Assembly: GCF_015356825.1 (NCBI RefSeq)
Contig: NZ_JAACYW010000115.1
Coordinates: 1-32,840 of the forward strand
From: Catenulispora rubra
Lineage (GTDB): Bacteria > Actinomycetota > Actinomycetes > Streptomycetales > Catenulisporaceae
DNA length: 32,840 nucleotides
Direction: 5' to 3'
Shown here piece after piece: positions 7,653 through 15,857 of this stretch. The notes under the pieces are model-generated. The model searched no databases and was not told the DNA's origin. It saw nothing but the letters and a program-made list of their open reading frames with translations. The stretch's first letter is position 1. Each line of letters opens with the position of its first letter. A program made the translations under genes and the position numbers.

Positions 7653-9442
7653 TGTTCGGTTCCTTCGGTCTCGGGGTCGCTCGCGCTGGCCCACAGGTGC
7701 AAAGCGGCATAGGCGCGCCAGGGACGCCACGCCTCGGCGTGCGCCAGGAGGGCCTTCTCGGTGCCGGGCAGGCCAAGCCTTTCGGCCTGCCGCCGGACGA
7801 TCAGGTCGCCGACCGGGAAGGCGTCGGGATCGCCGAAGACGCGCAACGCGATGTAGTCGGCAGTCCACGGCCCGATGCCCGGCACGGCGAGCAGCTTGGC
7901 GCGTGCCTCGGCTCGGTCCACGCCGCGGTCTAGGGCGAGGTCGCCGCTCGCGACGGCGGTGGCGAGGGCGCGGAGGGTCGCGGCGGTGCGGCGGGTGAGG
8001 CCTAGGCCTTCGTAGTCGCCGGCGGCCAGGGTCTCGGGGCGCGGGAAGGGGCTCAGGTCTGCTTTCTTGTCGACAAAGTGATTTGCTGATGCGGCCGAGT
8101 CCGCGCCGGCTGCCGACCACGAGCCCGACTCCGAGCCAGAGCCCGAGCCCGAGACCCGGCCGGAGTTCGAGCCCGACTCCGACTCTGCTGCTGGCCGCGA
8201 GCCCGCTGCCGAGCCTGCGCCCGCCCTCGCTGCCGACCACGTGCCCGACTCCGAGCCTGCGTCTGCCGCCGCCGAACCTCGGCGCGAATCCGCCGTTGCT
8301 GGTGCGATCGCGGCCTCCGGCACCAGCGCAGCTTCGGCGGCCAGCTCGACCGCGGCGAAGCGCTGCACCAGGCGTGCGGTCATGGTGCGGGCCGCCGCCA
8401 CGCTGATCTGCTGGCCGAGGATTGCGCGGACCGCGATCTCGAAGCCGTCGACCGCGCCGGGCACGCGCAGGCCGGGGCGGGCGGCGACCAGCGGTGCCAG
8501 TGCCGGGTCGCCGGCCAGGACTGCGTCCACCTGCGCGGGGTCGGCGTCCAGGTCCAGGAGGTCGCGGCAGCGGCGGACGGCTACCGCCACGTCGCGGAGG
8601 TCGTCGACCACCAGGCGGGCGTGGACCACGCCCTTGTCGTCGCGGAGTTCGACCTGGCCGGTGCCGTGGGGGAGGCGGAGGGCGCGGCGGTAGACCAGGT
8701 CGCGGCCGTGGCCGGCCACCTCGTCCACGCCGGGGATGGCTCGGTCGCCGAACCAGCCGAGGAGGGCCGGGAAGTCGAAGGGGGTTCGGTAGGTCAGCCG
8801 CAGGGTCAGTGCTCCCTCGCCGTCCACGGCGCTTCCGGCCAGTTCGGCGGTTGTGGCGCCGGTGCCGAAGCGGACGCGGATCTCGCTCGGGGTGGCGCCG
8901 AAGGCCTCGCGGACCGAGTCGTTGAACTGCCGGATCGAGCCGTAGCCGGCGGCGAACGCGACGTCCGAGACCGGCAGTGCCGTCGACTCCAGCAGCAGCC
9001 GGGCGGTCTGCGCGCGCCGGGAGCGGGCCAGCGTCAGCGGCCCCACCCCGAGCTCGGCGACCAGCACCCGGTGCAGGTGCCGCTCGCTCACCGCCAGCGT
9101 GCGGGCCAGGGCCGCGACGCCGTCCTGCTGGTCGGCGGCACCGTCGGCGATCAGCCGCAGCGCCCGGCCGGCCAGGTCGGCCCGGACGTTCCAGTCCGGC
9201 GAGCCGGGCACCTTGTCGGGGCGGCAGCGCCGGCAGGTGCGGAAACCGGCGGCCTCGGCGGCCGCGGCGACCCGGAAGAAGCGCACGTTCTCCGGCTTCG
9301 GCGTGCGGGCCGGGCAGATCGGCCGGCAGTAGATGCCGGTGGTCGTCACGCCGGTGAAGAAACGGCCGTCGAACCGCGGGTCGCGGCTGGCCACCGCCCG
9401 GTAGTAAGTATCGAAGTCGTTCTGGAGAGCTGGCTCGGGCAT
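7649..9442 (-). CDS. alkA: AdaA-AraC-AlkA fusion: methylphosphotriester sensor/activator and 3-methyladenine DNA glycosylase II
   Basis: 597 aa. Domain order: Ada zinc domain (about 10-78) with ligands Cys39, Cys43, Cys70 and Cys73 in YCRPICPAR and TCRRCRPD, where one Cys accepts methyl groups from phosphotriesters; AraC HTH (about 90-190); AlkA N-terminal domain (about 205-320); HhH-GPD glycosylase with VPGIGPWTADY and catalytic Asp546 in GDLIVR. The methylated form probably activates this gene and ogt. Odd: between GQQISVAAARTMTARLVQRFA and LSPFPRPETL there is a Ser/Gly/Ala/Glu-rich insert of roughly 80-90 residues where the family has a short linker. ATG 9442 is chosen by the family start; a longer reading to 9589 adds 49 non-conserved residues. 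No clear SD. Confidence 0.93.
   Translation of the reverse strand: MPEPALQNDFDTYYRAVASRDPRFDGRFFTGVTTTGIYCRPICPARTPKPENVRFFRVAAAAEAAGFRTCRRCRPDKVPGSPDWNVRADLAGRALRLIADGAADQQDGVAALARTLAVSERHLHRVLVAELGVGPLTLARSRRAQTARLLLESTALPVSDVAFAAGYGSIRQFNDSVREAFGATPSEIRVRFGTGATTAELAGSAVDGEGALTLRLTYRTPFDFPALLGWFGDRAIPGVDEVAGHGRDLVYRRALRLPHGTGQVELRDDKGVVHARLVVDDLRDVAVAVRRCRDLLDLDADPAQVDAVLAGDPALAPLVAARPGLRVPGAVDGFEIAVRAILGQQISVAAARTMTARLVQRFAAVELAAEAALVPEAAIAPATADSRRGSAAADAGSESGTWSAARAGAGSAAGSRPAAESESGSNSGRVSGSGSGSESGSWSAAGADSAASANHFVDKKADLSPFPRPETLAAGDYEGLGLTRRTAATLRALATAVASGDLALDRGVDRAEARAKLLAVPGIGPWTADYIALRVFGDPDAFPVGDLIVRRQAERLGLPGTEKALLAHAEAWRPWRAYAALHLWASASDPETEGTEQ
8109..8257 (-). repeat. Direct repeat within the AlkA low-complexity insert
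   Basis: Two 29-bp copies (8109-8137 and 8229-8257) differ at one base and are offset by exactly 120 bp, i.e. 40 codons, so the frame is kept. They encode SESGTWSAA-like and SESGSWSAA-like segments. The DNA between them is built of related GAGCCCGACTCCGAG-type units. Confidence 0.85.
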
Positions 9443-9507
9443 ACATCGAGTGTCGCGCAGGGCGGAGCGCGGCACTAGCGGGATTCGGACCAGACCGTCA
9501 GCCGCAG

Positions 9508-10500
9508 TCAGCGTCGCGGGGAATCCGCGTGGAAGGCCCGGTCGCGCCAGTAGAGGAACGAAGACTCCGGGTCCCCGGTGTAGGTCCACGGAACGCGCAT
9601 AGCGTGCGAGCCGATCGCGTCGAACAACGCGCGCGTCTCGTCAGAGTCCACCAGGCCGGAGTACACCATCGCGTGCAACAGGTAGTTCCGGTCCAGATCG
9701 GCCTGCGCGTGCGGCTCTATAGCGGAGCCCAGCCAGCTGTGCATAACGCGGTCTATATCCGCGGTGACCAAGTCCCGCGACCAATGTGCCTGCGGCGAGG
9801 ACTGGCGCTGCCGAGCCACCCCCACGTTCGCCGTTCTGTAGACCTCTGCGTGGGCCACCAATGGGAGCGCCGCTAGAGGGGAACCGGCAGGGGCTTCTCC
9901 AGCGAGCCAATAAGCGAAGTCGTACATCTCCTGATGCGAACCGCACCACGCGCCGAACAGATACATCAGCGCTTCATGCTGGCCATCACGGTTGAACGCG
10001 TCCAGAGCGCGCATCTTCTGCCAACGGTTCCAGAACTCGTCGTGCCCACTGCGGCGCCCGCGGTCGGCGGCGCGCGCGAGCGTCAGCATGACCACCCACG
10101 GCGTCGGATCCTCCGGAGCCATCTCGGCGGCGTGCGTACACAGGTCCAGGGCCTCGTCCGCGGTCTCGCGGTAGCCGGCGCCGCCGGCCAGCGACGCGCG
10201 CAGCGCACGGACCGTCTCCACCTGGGCCCGCAACAGCGCGGCGTCCGGATTCACCGGCTCCAGCACCTGCCAGCGCTCCACCCACGAGGAGTTCGCCACT
10301 GCTTCGGCGAGCACCCGCACCCGGTGGCTGCGCCGGTCCCACTGCGGACCCTCGAAGCCCTTCCGGGTCTCGGCCAGAACCTCCCGCGCCGGCCCCCAGT
10401 CCCCGGACGCCAGCGCGTCCCGGGCCTCGGCCAGCGCCAGATCGCCGAGCGCCGGGTCCAGATTCACCCGGAGGACGTCGTTCCGGGTCTTTGCTGCCAT
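9508..10500 (-). CDS. Conserved hypothetical protein, helical (TPR-like)
   Basis: 330 aa. I do not recognise a named family. It is almost wholly helical, with Ala/Arg/Glu-rich helix pairs (ALAEARDALASGDWGPAREVLAE; ALDLCTHAAEMAPEDPTPWVVMLTLARAADR), an arrangement typical of TPR-like solenoids, and a Trp-rich C-terminal half (FWNRWQKM, LYWRDRAFH). No signal peptide, membrane segment or catalytic motif. It probably acts as a scaffold, which is inference only. ATG 10500 is chosen because a TACCGT -10 box lies 6 nt upstream (10507-10512), a leaderless arrangement. The longer reading to 10653 adds non-conserved sequence across the proS promoter region. Divergent from proS. Confidence 0.75.
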   Translation of the reverse strand: MAAKTRNDVLRVNLDPALGDLALAEARDALASGDWGPAREVLAETRKGFEGPQWDRRSHRVRVLAEAVANSSWVERWQVLEPVNPDAALLRAQVETVRALRASLAGGAGYRETADEALDLCTHAAEMAPEDPTPWVVMLTLARAADRGRRSGHDEFWNRWQKMRALDAFNRDGQHEALMYLFGAWCGSHQEMYDFAYWLAGEAPAGSPLAALPLVAHAEVYRTANVGVARQRQSSPQAHWSRDLVTADIDRVMHSWLGSAIEPHAQADLDRNYLLHAMVYSGLVDSDETRALFDAIGSHAMRVPWTYTGDPESSFLYWRDRAFHADSPRR

Positions 10501-10506
10501 GTCGGC

Positions 10507-10512
10507 ACGGTA
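10507..10512 (-). promoter_or_regulatory. Putative -10 box for leaderless transcript of the 9508-10500 gene
   Basis: Read on the minus strand, TACCGT ends 6 nt before the ATG at 10500, matching TANNNT-N6-start leaderless promoters. No good -35 is seen. Confidence 0.4.
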
Positions 10513-10629
10513 ACCTGCCCGCCGTTGATACGGGAGGGTCTTTACGTGCTGTTGAAGGCGTGTGCGAACGGTCAAACGGCAAGCGATCACGCCGGAGCCG
10601 GATATCCTCGCAGGACAGCAGTGCGCTAA

Positions 10630-10644
10630 GGCGGGTTTCCCGCC
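10630..10644 (+). other. Hairpin in the proS leader
   Basis: GGCGGG and CCCGCC form a 6-bp perfect stem with a TTT loop, 41 bp before the proS GTG. It is not followed by a U-tract and I see no T-box motif. Confidence 0.4.
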
Positions 10645-10685
10645 GAGGCGCAAAACCTTACCTGATCGAACACTAGGAGCACCCC

Positions 10686-12434
10686 GTGATCTGGCGTATG
10701 TCGTCGCTGTTCCTGCGAACCCTGCGCGAGGACCCGGCGGACGCCGAGGTCCCGAGCCACAAGCTCTTGGTCCGTGGTGGATACGTCCGCCGCGTCGCCC
10801 CCGGCATCTACTCCTGGCTGCCGCTGGGCAAGCAGGTCCTGGAGAACATCACCCGCGTGGTGCGCGAGGAGATGGACCGGATGGGCGGCCAGGAGGTCCA
10901 GTTCCCCGCGCTGCTGCCCCGCGAGTACTACGAGACGACCGGCCGCTGGACCGAGTACGGCGACAACCTGTTCCGCCTCCAGGACCGCCGCGGCAACGAC
11001 TACCTCCTCGGCCCCACGCACGAGGAGATGTTCACCGACATGGTCAAGGGCGAGGTGTCGTCCTACAAGGACCTGCCGGTCACGCTCTACCAGATCCAGA
11101 CCAAGTACCGGGACGAGGCGCGGCCCCGCGCCGGCATCCTGCGCGGCCGGGAGTTCCTGATGAAGGACTCGTACTCCTTCGACCTGGACGACGAGGGCCT
11201 GAAGCACTCCTACGCGCAGCACCGCGACACCTACATCCGGATCTTCGAGCGGCTGGGCATCAAGTACAAGATCGTCTCGGCGGTGTCCGGCGCGATGGGC
11301 GGCTCGGCCTCCGAGGAGTTCCTGGCCACGGCGCCCACCGGCGAGGACACCTATGTGGCGTGCCACAACTGCGGCTACGCGGCGAACGTCGAGGCCGTCG
11401 AGACCGCCGTGGCCGCGCCCCAGGACGCCGCCGCGCACCCCGCGCTCCAGATCCTCGACACCCCCGACACTCCGACCATCGACTCGCTGGTCACCGTGGT
11501 GAACGGCCTCGGCATCGCGATCGAGGCCAAGGACACCCTGAAGAACGTCGTGGTCAAGGTCCGCTATCCCGGCGTGAAGGAGCCCAAGGTCCTGATCGTC
11601 GGCCTGCCCGGCGACCGCGAGGTGGACCTCAAGCGCCTGGAGGCCGCGGTGGCCCCCGGCGAGGTCGAGATGTTCGAGGCTGAGGACTTCGTCAAGCATC
11701 CGAAGCTGGTGCGCGGCTACATCGGCCCGGTCGGGCTGAAGGAGGCCGGGTACGAGTACCTGGTCGACCCCCGCGTGGCCGTCGGCACCGCCTGGGTGAC
11801 CGGCGCCAACGAGGCCGGCAAGCACGTCGCCTACGCGGTGGCCGGCCGGGACTTCGACATCGAGGGCACGGTCGAGGCCGCCGAGGTGCGCGCCGGCGAC
11901 CTGTGCCCGCGCTGCGGCCACGGGCTGTCCATCGACCGCGGCATCGAGATCGGCCACATCTTCCAGCTCGGCCGCAAGTACGCCGACGCCGCCAAGCTCG
12001 ACGTCCTGGGCAAGGACGGCAAGCCGGTCCGCGTCACCATGGGCAGCTACGGCGTCGGCGTCTCCCGCGCCGTCGCGGTCCTGGCCGAGCAGATGTACGA
12101 CGAGCTCGGCCTGGTCTGGCCGCGCGAGGTGGCCCCGGCCGACGTGCACATCGTGGCCGCGGGCAAGGACCCGGCGATCTACGAGACCGCCGACCGCTAC
12201 GCCGAGGAGCTCGGCGCGCGCGGCGTGCGGGTCCTGTACGACGACCGCGTGGGCAGCGTCTCGCCCGGCGTGAAGTTCAAGGACGCCGAGCTGATCGGCA
12301 TCCCGACCATCGTCGTGGTCGGCAAGAACCTGGCCGACGGCGTCGTCGAGGTCCGGGACCGGAAGAGCGGCGAGAAGACCGAGGTCGCGGTGCCGGACCT
12401 GGTCGAGCACGTGCGCGCGCTGGCGCACGGCTGA
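10686..12434 (+). CDS. proS: Prolyl-tRNA synthetase, bacterial (INS-domain) type
   Basis: 582 aa. A class II aminoacyl-tRNA synthetase charging tRNA-Pro in the cytosol. Seen: the TxE loop GPTHEE (109-114), motif 2 with TKYRDEARPR (139-148) and RGREFLMKD (153-161), motif 3 GSYGVGVSR (453-461), and a C-terminal anticodon-binding domain (VHIVAAGKDPAIYETADRY onward). The roughly 180-residue segment between motifs 2 and 3 is the INS editing domain, which in relatives hydrolyses Ala-tRNA-Pro. GTG 10686 is preferred to ATG 10698 because AGGAG (10675-10679) lies 6 nt before it. The gene is monocistronic, closed by the strong hairpin at 12450-12490. Confidence 0.97.
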   Translation: MIWRMSSLFLRTLREDPADAEVPSHKLLVRGGYVRRVAPGIYSWLPLGKQVLENITRVVREEMDRMGGQEVQFPALLPREYYETTGRWTEYGDNLFRLQDRRGNDYLLGPTHEEMFTDMVKGEVSSYKDLPVTLYQIQTKYRDEARPRAGILRGREFLMKDSYSFDLDDEGLKHSYAQHRDTYIRIFERLGIKYKIVSAVSGAMGGSASEEFLATAPTGEDTYVACHNCGYAANVEAVETAVAAPQDAAAHPALQILDTPDTPTIDSLVTVVNGLGIAIEAKDTLKNVVVKVRYPGVKEPKVLIVGLPGDREVDLKRLEAAVAPGEVEMFEAEDFVKHPKLVRGYIGPVGLKEAGYEYLVDPRVAVGTAWVTGANEAGKHVAYAVAGRDFDIEGTVEAAEVRAGDLCPRCGHGLSIDRGIEIGHIFQLGRKYADAAKLDVLGKDGKPVRVTMGSYGVGVSRAVAVLAEQMYDELGLVWPREVAPADVHIVAAGKDPAIYETADRYAEELGARGVRVLYDDRVGSVSPGVKFKDAELIGIPTIVVVGKNLADGVVEVRDRKSGEKTEVAVPDLVEHVRALAHG

Positions 12435-12449
12435 ACCGTCGAACGACCA

Positions 12450-12490
12450 CAGCACGCCGCCGCCGGGGCACTCCCGGCGGCGGCGTGCTG
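12450..12490 (+). terminator. Strong hairpin terminator after proS
   Basis: An 18-bp perfect stem (12450-12467 with 12473-12490) and a 5-nt loop, starting 15 bp after the proS stop. There is no U-tract, as is common in actinomycetes. Confidence 0.85.
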
Positions 12491-12567
12491 CGTCCGAGCT
12501 CGCGGGTCGTCTCGATCACAGACCGCGGGGCGCCGTCCGGTAAGGGTGACGCGCAATAATCACCCCC

Positions 12568-14172
12568 ATGGATGTACCGACCCCCGGCACCGTCATAGCC
12601 GAGCGCTACCGTCTGACCAGGCCCCTCGGGTCCGGCAGCAGTGCGGTCGTCTGGGAGGCGCAGGACTCGAGCCTGGACCGGCTGGTGGCCGTGAAGCTGC
12701 TGCACGGCGGCGCCGCCGCGCATCCGGCGGGCCGTGAGCAGCTGCGGCGGGAGGCGCTGGCGCTGGCGCGGCTGTCGCATCCGCGGGTGACCACCGTCTT
12801 CGACTACATCGAGTGGCAGGACGGGGACGGCGACTTCCAGCCGGTGCTGGTCACCGAGCTGCTGGCCGGGCTGAACCTGGAGGACCGGCTGGAGCAGGGC
12901 CCGCTGCTGGAGAACGACGCCCGGCTGGCGTGCGCGCAGCTGGCCAGCGCGCTGGAGGCGGTGCACCAGGTCGGCATCATCCACCGCGACCTGAAGCCCG
13001 GCAACGTCATGCTGATGTCCGACGGGGTCAAGCTCCTGGACTTCGGCATCGCGCAGGCCTCCTCCGACACCGACGCGCGCACCGGCCTGGTGGTCGGCAC
13101 GCCGGCGTGCATGGCGCCGGAGCAGCTGACCGGGCGCGGGGCGCTGCCGGCCTCCGACGTCTACGCGCTCGGCTGCATCCTCTACTGGTGCGTCACCGGC
13201 CGCGCGCCGTTCGAGGGCGCGACGGTCGACGACGTGGTCAAGGGCCACCTGCACCGCCAGCCGCCGCCGCTGCCGACCGCCGGCCTGCCGCCGCAGATAG
13301 CCGGGATCTACCGGCAGTGCCTGGCCAAGGACCCCCTGGAGAGACCGGCGGCCGCAACCGTGGCGGCAGTCCTGGAGCTGCGCGGCGCCCCGGCCGAGAT
13401 CCCCGGCGCGGCGCGGCCGCCGGCGAACCGGACGATGGTGATGCAGCCGTACGAGGCCCCTACGCGCCCCTCATACCTGGCCGCCCAGGAACAGCCCGCG
13501 TATATGGGCCCGCGGGTTCCTCCGCAGAGCGTTCCGGACGATGACGACGGCGGTTCCTACCCGGCCCAGCCGACGTTCCCCGGCCCGCCCCCGCCGCGCC
13601 GCTACAACTGGATCTGGATGGTTCTCGGCGCGCTGGTCATCGCCTTCATCGCGGCGGCCGGCACCGCGCTGTTCATGAAGGGCTCGCAGGCCGAGAAGCA
13701 GACCACGTCCGCCCCTCCGCCGGGCATCACCGCCACCACCGGACCGGGCGGGTCCGCGACCGGGCCCTCGGGCTCGTCGCCGTCGGGGACGCCGAGCACC
13801 ACCGCGACCTCCAGCGGACCGGCGTCCACGCTGCCGCCGACCGCCGACCCGGGTAAGGACCCGGTCGCCTTTCTGGAGGGCGTCCGAGGACAGGTCGACG
13901 GCTACATCGCGCAGGGCGCGGCCACGATGGACCCGAACGCCGGCCGCGATCTGCAGAACTCGCTGACCGATCTGGAGAGCGCGGTGCAGGTGGCGCAGCA
14001 GCACAATATGAAGGGCCACTACCTGCGCGACGCGCAGAACAAGGCCGACCAGGTGGTCTCGAGGATCAACGACGACCAGACCCAGGGGCTGACAACCGAC
14101 CCCGTGGCCTCGGTCCTGTCCGGAGAGGTGCAGAACCTGTCCGACGCGCTGGGCAACAGCGGCAACAACTGA
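12568..14172 (+). CDS. Pkn-type membrane Ser/Thr protein kinase
   Basis: 534 aa. Kinase domain about 14-272: glycine loop GSGSSAVV (21-28), ATP Lys43 in VAVKLL, catalytic HRDLKPGN (139-146, Asp141), DFG at 158-160 and APE at 183-185, so all catalytic residues are present. A Pro-rich juxtamembrane linker (275-345) is followed by one TM helix (about 348-370), then an extracellular Ser/Thr/Gly/Pro tract (380-435) and a helical domain of about 100 residues at the C-terminus. There are no PASTA repeats, so peptidoglycan binding as in PknB cannot be assumed. The substrate is unknown. The ATG is 8 nt after an A/T-rich AATAAT; SD is weak, so the transcript may be nearly leaderless. Confidence 0.93.
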   Translation: MDVPTPGTVIAERYRLTRPLGSGSSAVVWEAQDSSLDRLVAVKLLHGGAAAHPAGREQLRREALALARLSHPRVTTVFDYIEWQDGDGDFQPVLVTELLAGLNLEDRLEQGPLLENDARLACAQLASALEAVHQVGIIHRDLKPGNVMLMSDGVKLLDFGIAQASSDTDARTGLVVGTPACMAPEQLTGRGALPASDVYALGCILYWCVTGRAPFEGATVDDVVKGHLHRQPPPLPTAGLPPQIAGIYRQCLAKDPLERPAAATVAAVLELRGAPAEIPGAARPPANRTMVMQPYEAPTRPSYLAAQEQPAYMGPRVPPQSVPDDDDGGSYPAQPTFPGPPPPRRYNWIWMVLGALVIAFIAAAGTALFMKGSQAEKQTTSAPPPGITATTGPGGSATGPSGSSPSGTPSTTATSSGPASTLPPTADPGKDPVAFLEGVRGQVDGYIAQGAATMDPNAGRDLQNSLTDLESAVQVAQQHNMKGHYLRDAQNKADQVVSRINDDQTQGLTTDPVASVLSGEVQNLSDALGNSGNN

Positions 14173-14190
14173 AGCGACTGAGAGGGAGGC

Positions 14191-14223
14191 TCCCGGGTCA
14201 GTCCCGTTCTGGCAGACCCGGGA
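14191..14223. terminator. Hairpin between convergent kinase and DUF4439 genes
   Basis: A 9-bp perfect stem (TCCCGGGTC 14191-14199 with GACCCGGGA 14215-14223) and a 15-nt loop. It lies 18 bp after the kinase stop and overlaps the last codons of the minus-strand gene, so it could end transcription from both sides. Confidence 0.6.
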
Positions 14224-14605
14224 ACGCTACCGAACTCCCACGCCACCGCACTGCACGGACGGCGGCATCCGTCAGCCACTCCAGACCGGTGCGTCGGGTG
14301 TCTCCGGAGGACGCCTGGACGACGTCCGCATAAGAAGCGCCGAGCCGTTCCTCCAACTGCGCCGCCAACCGTGTGGCATCCGCTGCGGTGTTCACAGGGA
14401 ACGGGATCGCATAGGCCGGTGCCGCGGCGACCGGCTTGTCGCCCTGCGCTTCGATCAGGCCGATGAGGATGTCGCGGCGCGCGCGATGCGTGTCGTAGGC
14501 GTTCTGCGCTGCGCTCCGCTGTGCGCCGGCGAGACGGACCGCCAGGACTCCGTATCCGTACACCGCGGCGTGCTCGTTTGCGAGGGCGGTCTGCAGCGCG
14601 CTCAT
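14198..14605 (-). CDS. DUF4439 (ferritin-like) protein
   Basis: 135 aa. It begins MSALQTALANEHAAVYGYGVL, the four-helix pattern and EHAAVYGYG signature of DUF4439 ferritin-like proteins. It has a conserved Glu-His near residue 11 but I cannot point to a complete di-iron ligand set. No signal peptide. Its ATG overlaps the stop of the upstream lipoprotein gene by four bases (ATGA), so the two are coupled. The same pair precedes rimP in Streptomyces-like genomes. Function unknown; a ferritin-like scaffold without proven metal use is the safest reading. Confidence 0.8.
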   Translation of the reverse strand: MSALQTALANEHAAVYGYGVLAVRLAGAQRSAAQNAYDTHRARRDILIGLIEAQGDKPVAAAPAYAIPFPVNTAADATRLAAQLEERLGASYADVVQASSGDTRRTGLEWLTDAAVRAVRWRGSSVAFPGLPERD

Positions 14606-15147
14606 GCGGCACCTCCCAGGAGCAGCGCGGCGTGTCCGGACTCGGAGGCGGCGACGGACGCCAGCAGCATGGCGGTGTCGCCGTCGGCGGCGAGGATGTC
14701 GGAGGTCCGGGCGCTCGCGGCGTCCTGCTCGGCCTTGGCGAGGGTCACCACGGCGGTCTTCGCGTCGGCCGGGGCCGGCGATGACCAGGTCGTTGCAGAA
14801 CCCGACGGTGTCGTCGTGGCCGGGGCAGTGGTGGGCGCCGTGTAGCCCTCCTGTATGGCGGCGACGTGTGAGGCGTGCTCGTCGCGGATCGCTTTGAGTC
14901 TCGCTGTGAGTGCGCTGTCGGAGGCCACGGAGGGCAGCGCCAAGGCGGCGTCATACCGCGCCAGCAAATCGGCCTCCGCGGCCAGCGCGCGGTCGCGTAC
15001 CGGGTCCGGCTGCCCGGCCGGTACCGGTTCGGCCGGAGAAGTCGCGGATCGCTTGGTTCCGCCAGGAGAAGCACACGCGCCTAACAGCGCCACACCTGCC
15101 GCGGTGAGCATCGTGCGTCTCGTCAGCTCCACGGGCACCCAGGTCAC
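14602..15147 (-). CDS. Putative Tat/Sec lipoprotein, helical
   Basis: 181 aa from GTG 15147. The N-terminus has twin arginines (TRRTMLTAAGVALLGAC) and a lipobox LLGAC with the acylated Cys near residue 25, so the mature protein is probably anchored to the outer face of the membrane, possibly through Tat. The mature part is helical, Ala-rich, with a Thr/Pro/Ser-rich break in the middle (TTAPATTTPSGS). It resembles a ferritin-like helical bundle similar to its DUF4439 neighbour, which is inference. GTG 15147 is preferred over TTG 15153 because a TACACT -10 box ends 6 nt upstream of it. Function unknown. Confidence 0.75.
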   Translation of the reverse strand: MTWVPVELTRRTMLTAAGVALLGACASPGGTKRSATSPAEPVPAGQPDPVRDRALAAEADLLARYDAALALPSVASDSALTARLKAIRDEHASHVAAIQEGYTAPTTAPATTTPSGSATTWSSPAPADAKTAVVTLAKAEQDAASARTSDILAADGDTAMLLASVAASESGHAALLLGGAA

Positions 15148-15153
15148 CGCCAA

Positions 15154-15159
15154 AGTGTA
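15154..15159 (-). promoter_or_regulatory. Putative -10 box for leaderless lipoprotein transcript
   Basis: On the minus strand TACACT is followed by 6 nt and then GTG 15147, the leaderless spacing. The -35 is not recognisable. The remainder of the divergent gap up to rimP (15160-15254) holds a possible plus-strand -10 TACTGT at 15209-15214. Confidence 0.45.
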
Positions 15160-15264
15160 GCGATTCGCGGCGCCGCGCCGACGGGAGCGCGCCCTGGTGC
15201 GGAACGGATACTGTGTTGGCTACGAAGCGACAGCACGACGGACGACAACTGCACAAGGAGAACG

Positions 15265-15852
15265 ATGAGCACCCCCCGAACCGGAGCCCCGGCGGACCGG
15301 TTGCAAGCGTTGCTGGAGCCGGTCGTCGCCGCCGCCGGCTACGACCTGGAGACGGTCCGCGTCTCGCAGGTGGCCCGCCGGCGCCGTGTCGAGGTCGTCG
15401 TGGACGGCGACGACGGCGTGTCGCTCGACGCGGTCTCCGATCTCACCCGGGTGGTCTCCGACGTGCTCGACGGCCCGGACGGCGCCGTGGTCGTGGGCGA
15501 CCAGCCCTACGTGCTGGAGGTCGGCTCGCCGGGCACCGACCGGCCGCTGACCCTGCCCAAGCACTGGCGCCGGGCCAAGGGGCGGCTGGTGCGCGCCGTG
15601 CTGACCGACGGCGGCGAGCTCACCGGCCGGGTCCTGGACGGCGACGAGGACGGCGTGCTGCTGGAGGTGGAGGTGCCCGGCAAGAAGAAGGGGCAGCCGT
15701 CGACCACCCAGGAGCGCCGGCTGGCGTTCGCCGAGGTCGCCAAGGCGCGGGTGGAGATCGAGTTCAACCGCAAGGACGACGAGGCTGACGAGGCCGACGA
15801 GACCGACGAGACCGACGACATCGAGGACATCGACGAGGACGAGGAGGGCTGA
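15265..15852 (+). CDS. rimP: Ribosome maturation factor RimP with acidic C-terminal tail
   Basis: 195 aa, longer than the roughly 150-residue core. It assists late 30S subunit assembly. Core motifs: LEPVVAAAGYDLETVRVSQ at the N-terminus and YVLEVGSPGTDRPLTLPKHWRRAKGR, the family signature, followed by an SH3-like domain ending near residue 171. The tail from about 172 is nearly all Asp/Glu with Ala/Thr, encoded by 9-bp repeats (15778-15813). A strong AAGGAG (15255-15260) sits 4 nt before the ATG. Stop and nusA start are 5 nt apart, so the two are one operon. Confidence 0.95.
   Translation: MSTPRTGAPADRLQALLEPVVAAAGYDLETVRVSQVARRRRVEVVVDGDDGVSLDAVSDLTRVVSDVLDGPDGAVVVGDQPYVLEVGSPGTDRPLTLPKHWRRAKGRLVRAVLTDGGELTGRVLDGDEDGVLLEVEVPGKKKGQPSTTQERRLAFAEVAKARVEIEFNRKDDEADEADETDETDDIEDIDEDEEG
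15778..15813 (+). repeat. 9-bp tandem repeat coding the acidic RimP tail
   Basis: Four units of GACGAG plus one GCN or ACC codon, in frame, giving DEA DEA DET DET. It continues into a less regular Asp/Glu run up to the stop. Confidence 0.85.
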
Positions 15853-15857
15853 CGACC

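Noticed and set aside
7152..9446. 764-aa minus-strand frame that seems to fuse a long protein to Ogt
   Set aside because: The upstream part is another frame of the AdaA-AlkA gene; the Ogt start at 7652 overlaps the AlkA stop by four bases.
10630..10644. T-box riboswitch in front of proS
   Set aside because: Only a short hairpin; no T-box sequence or antiterminator arrangement, and the leader is too short.
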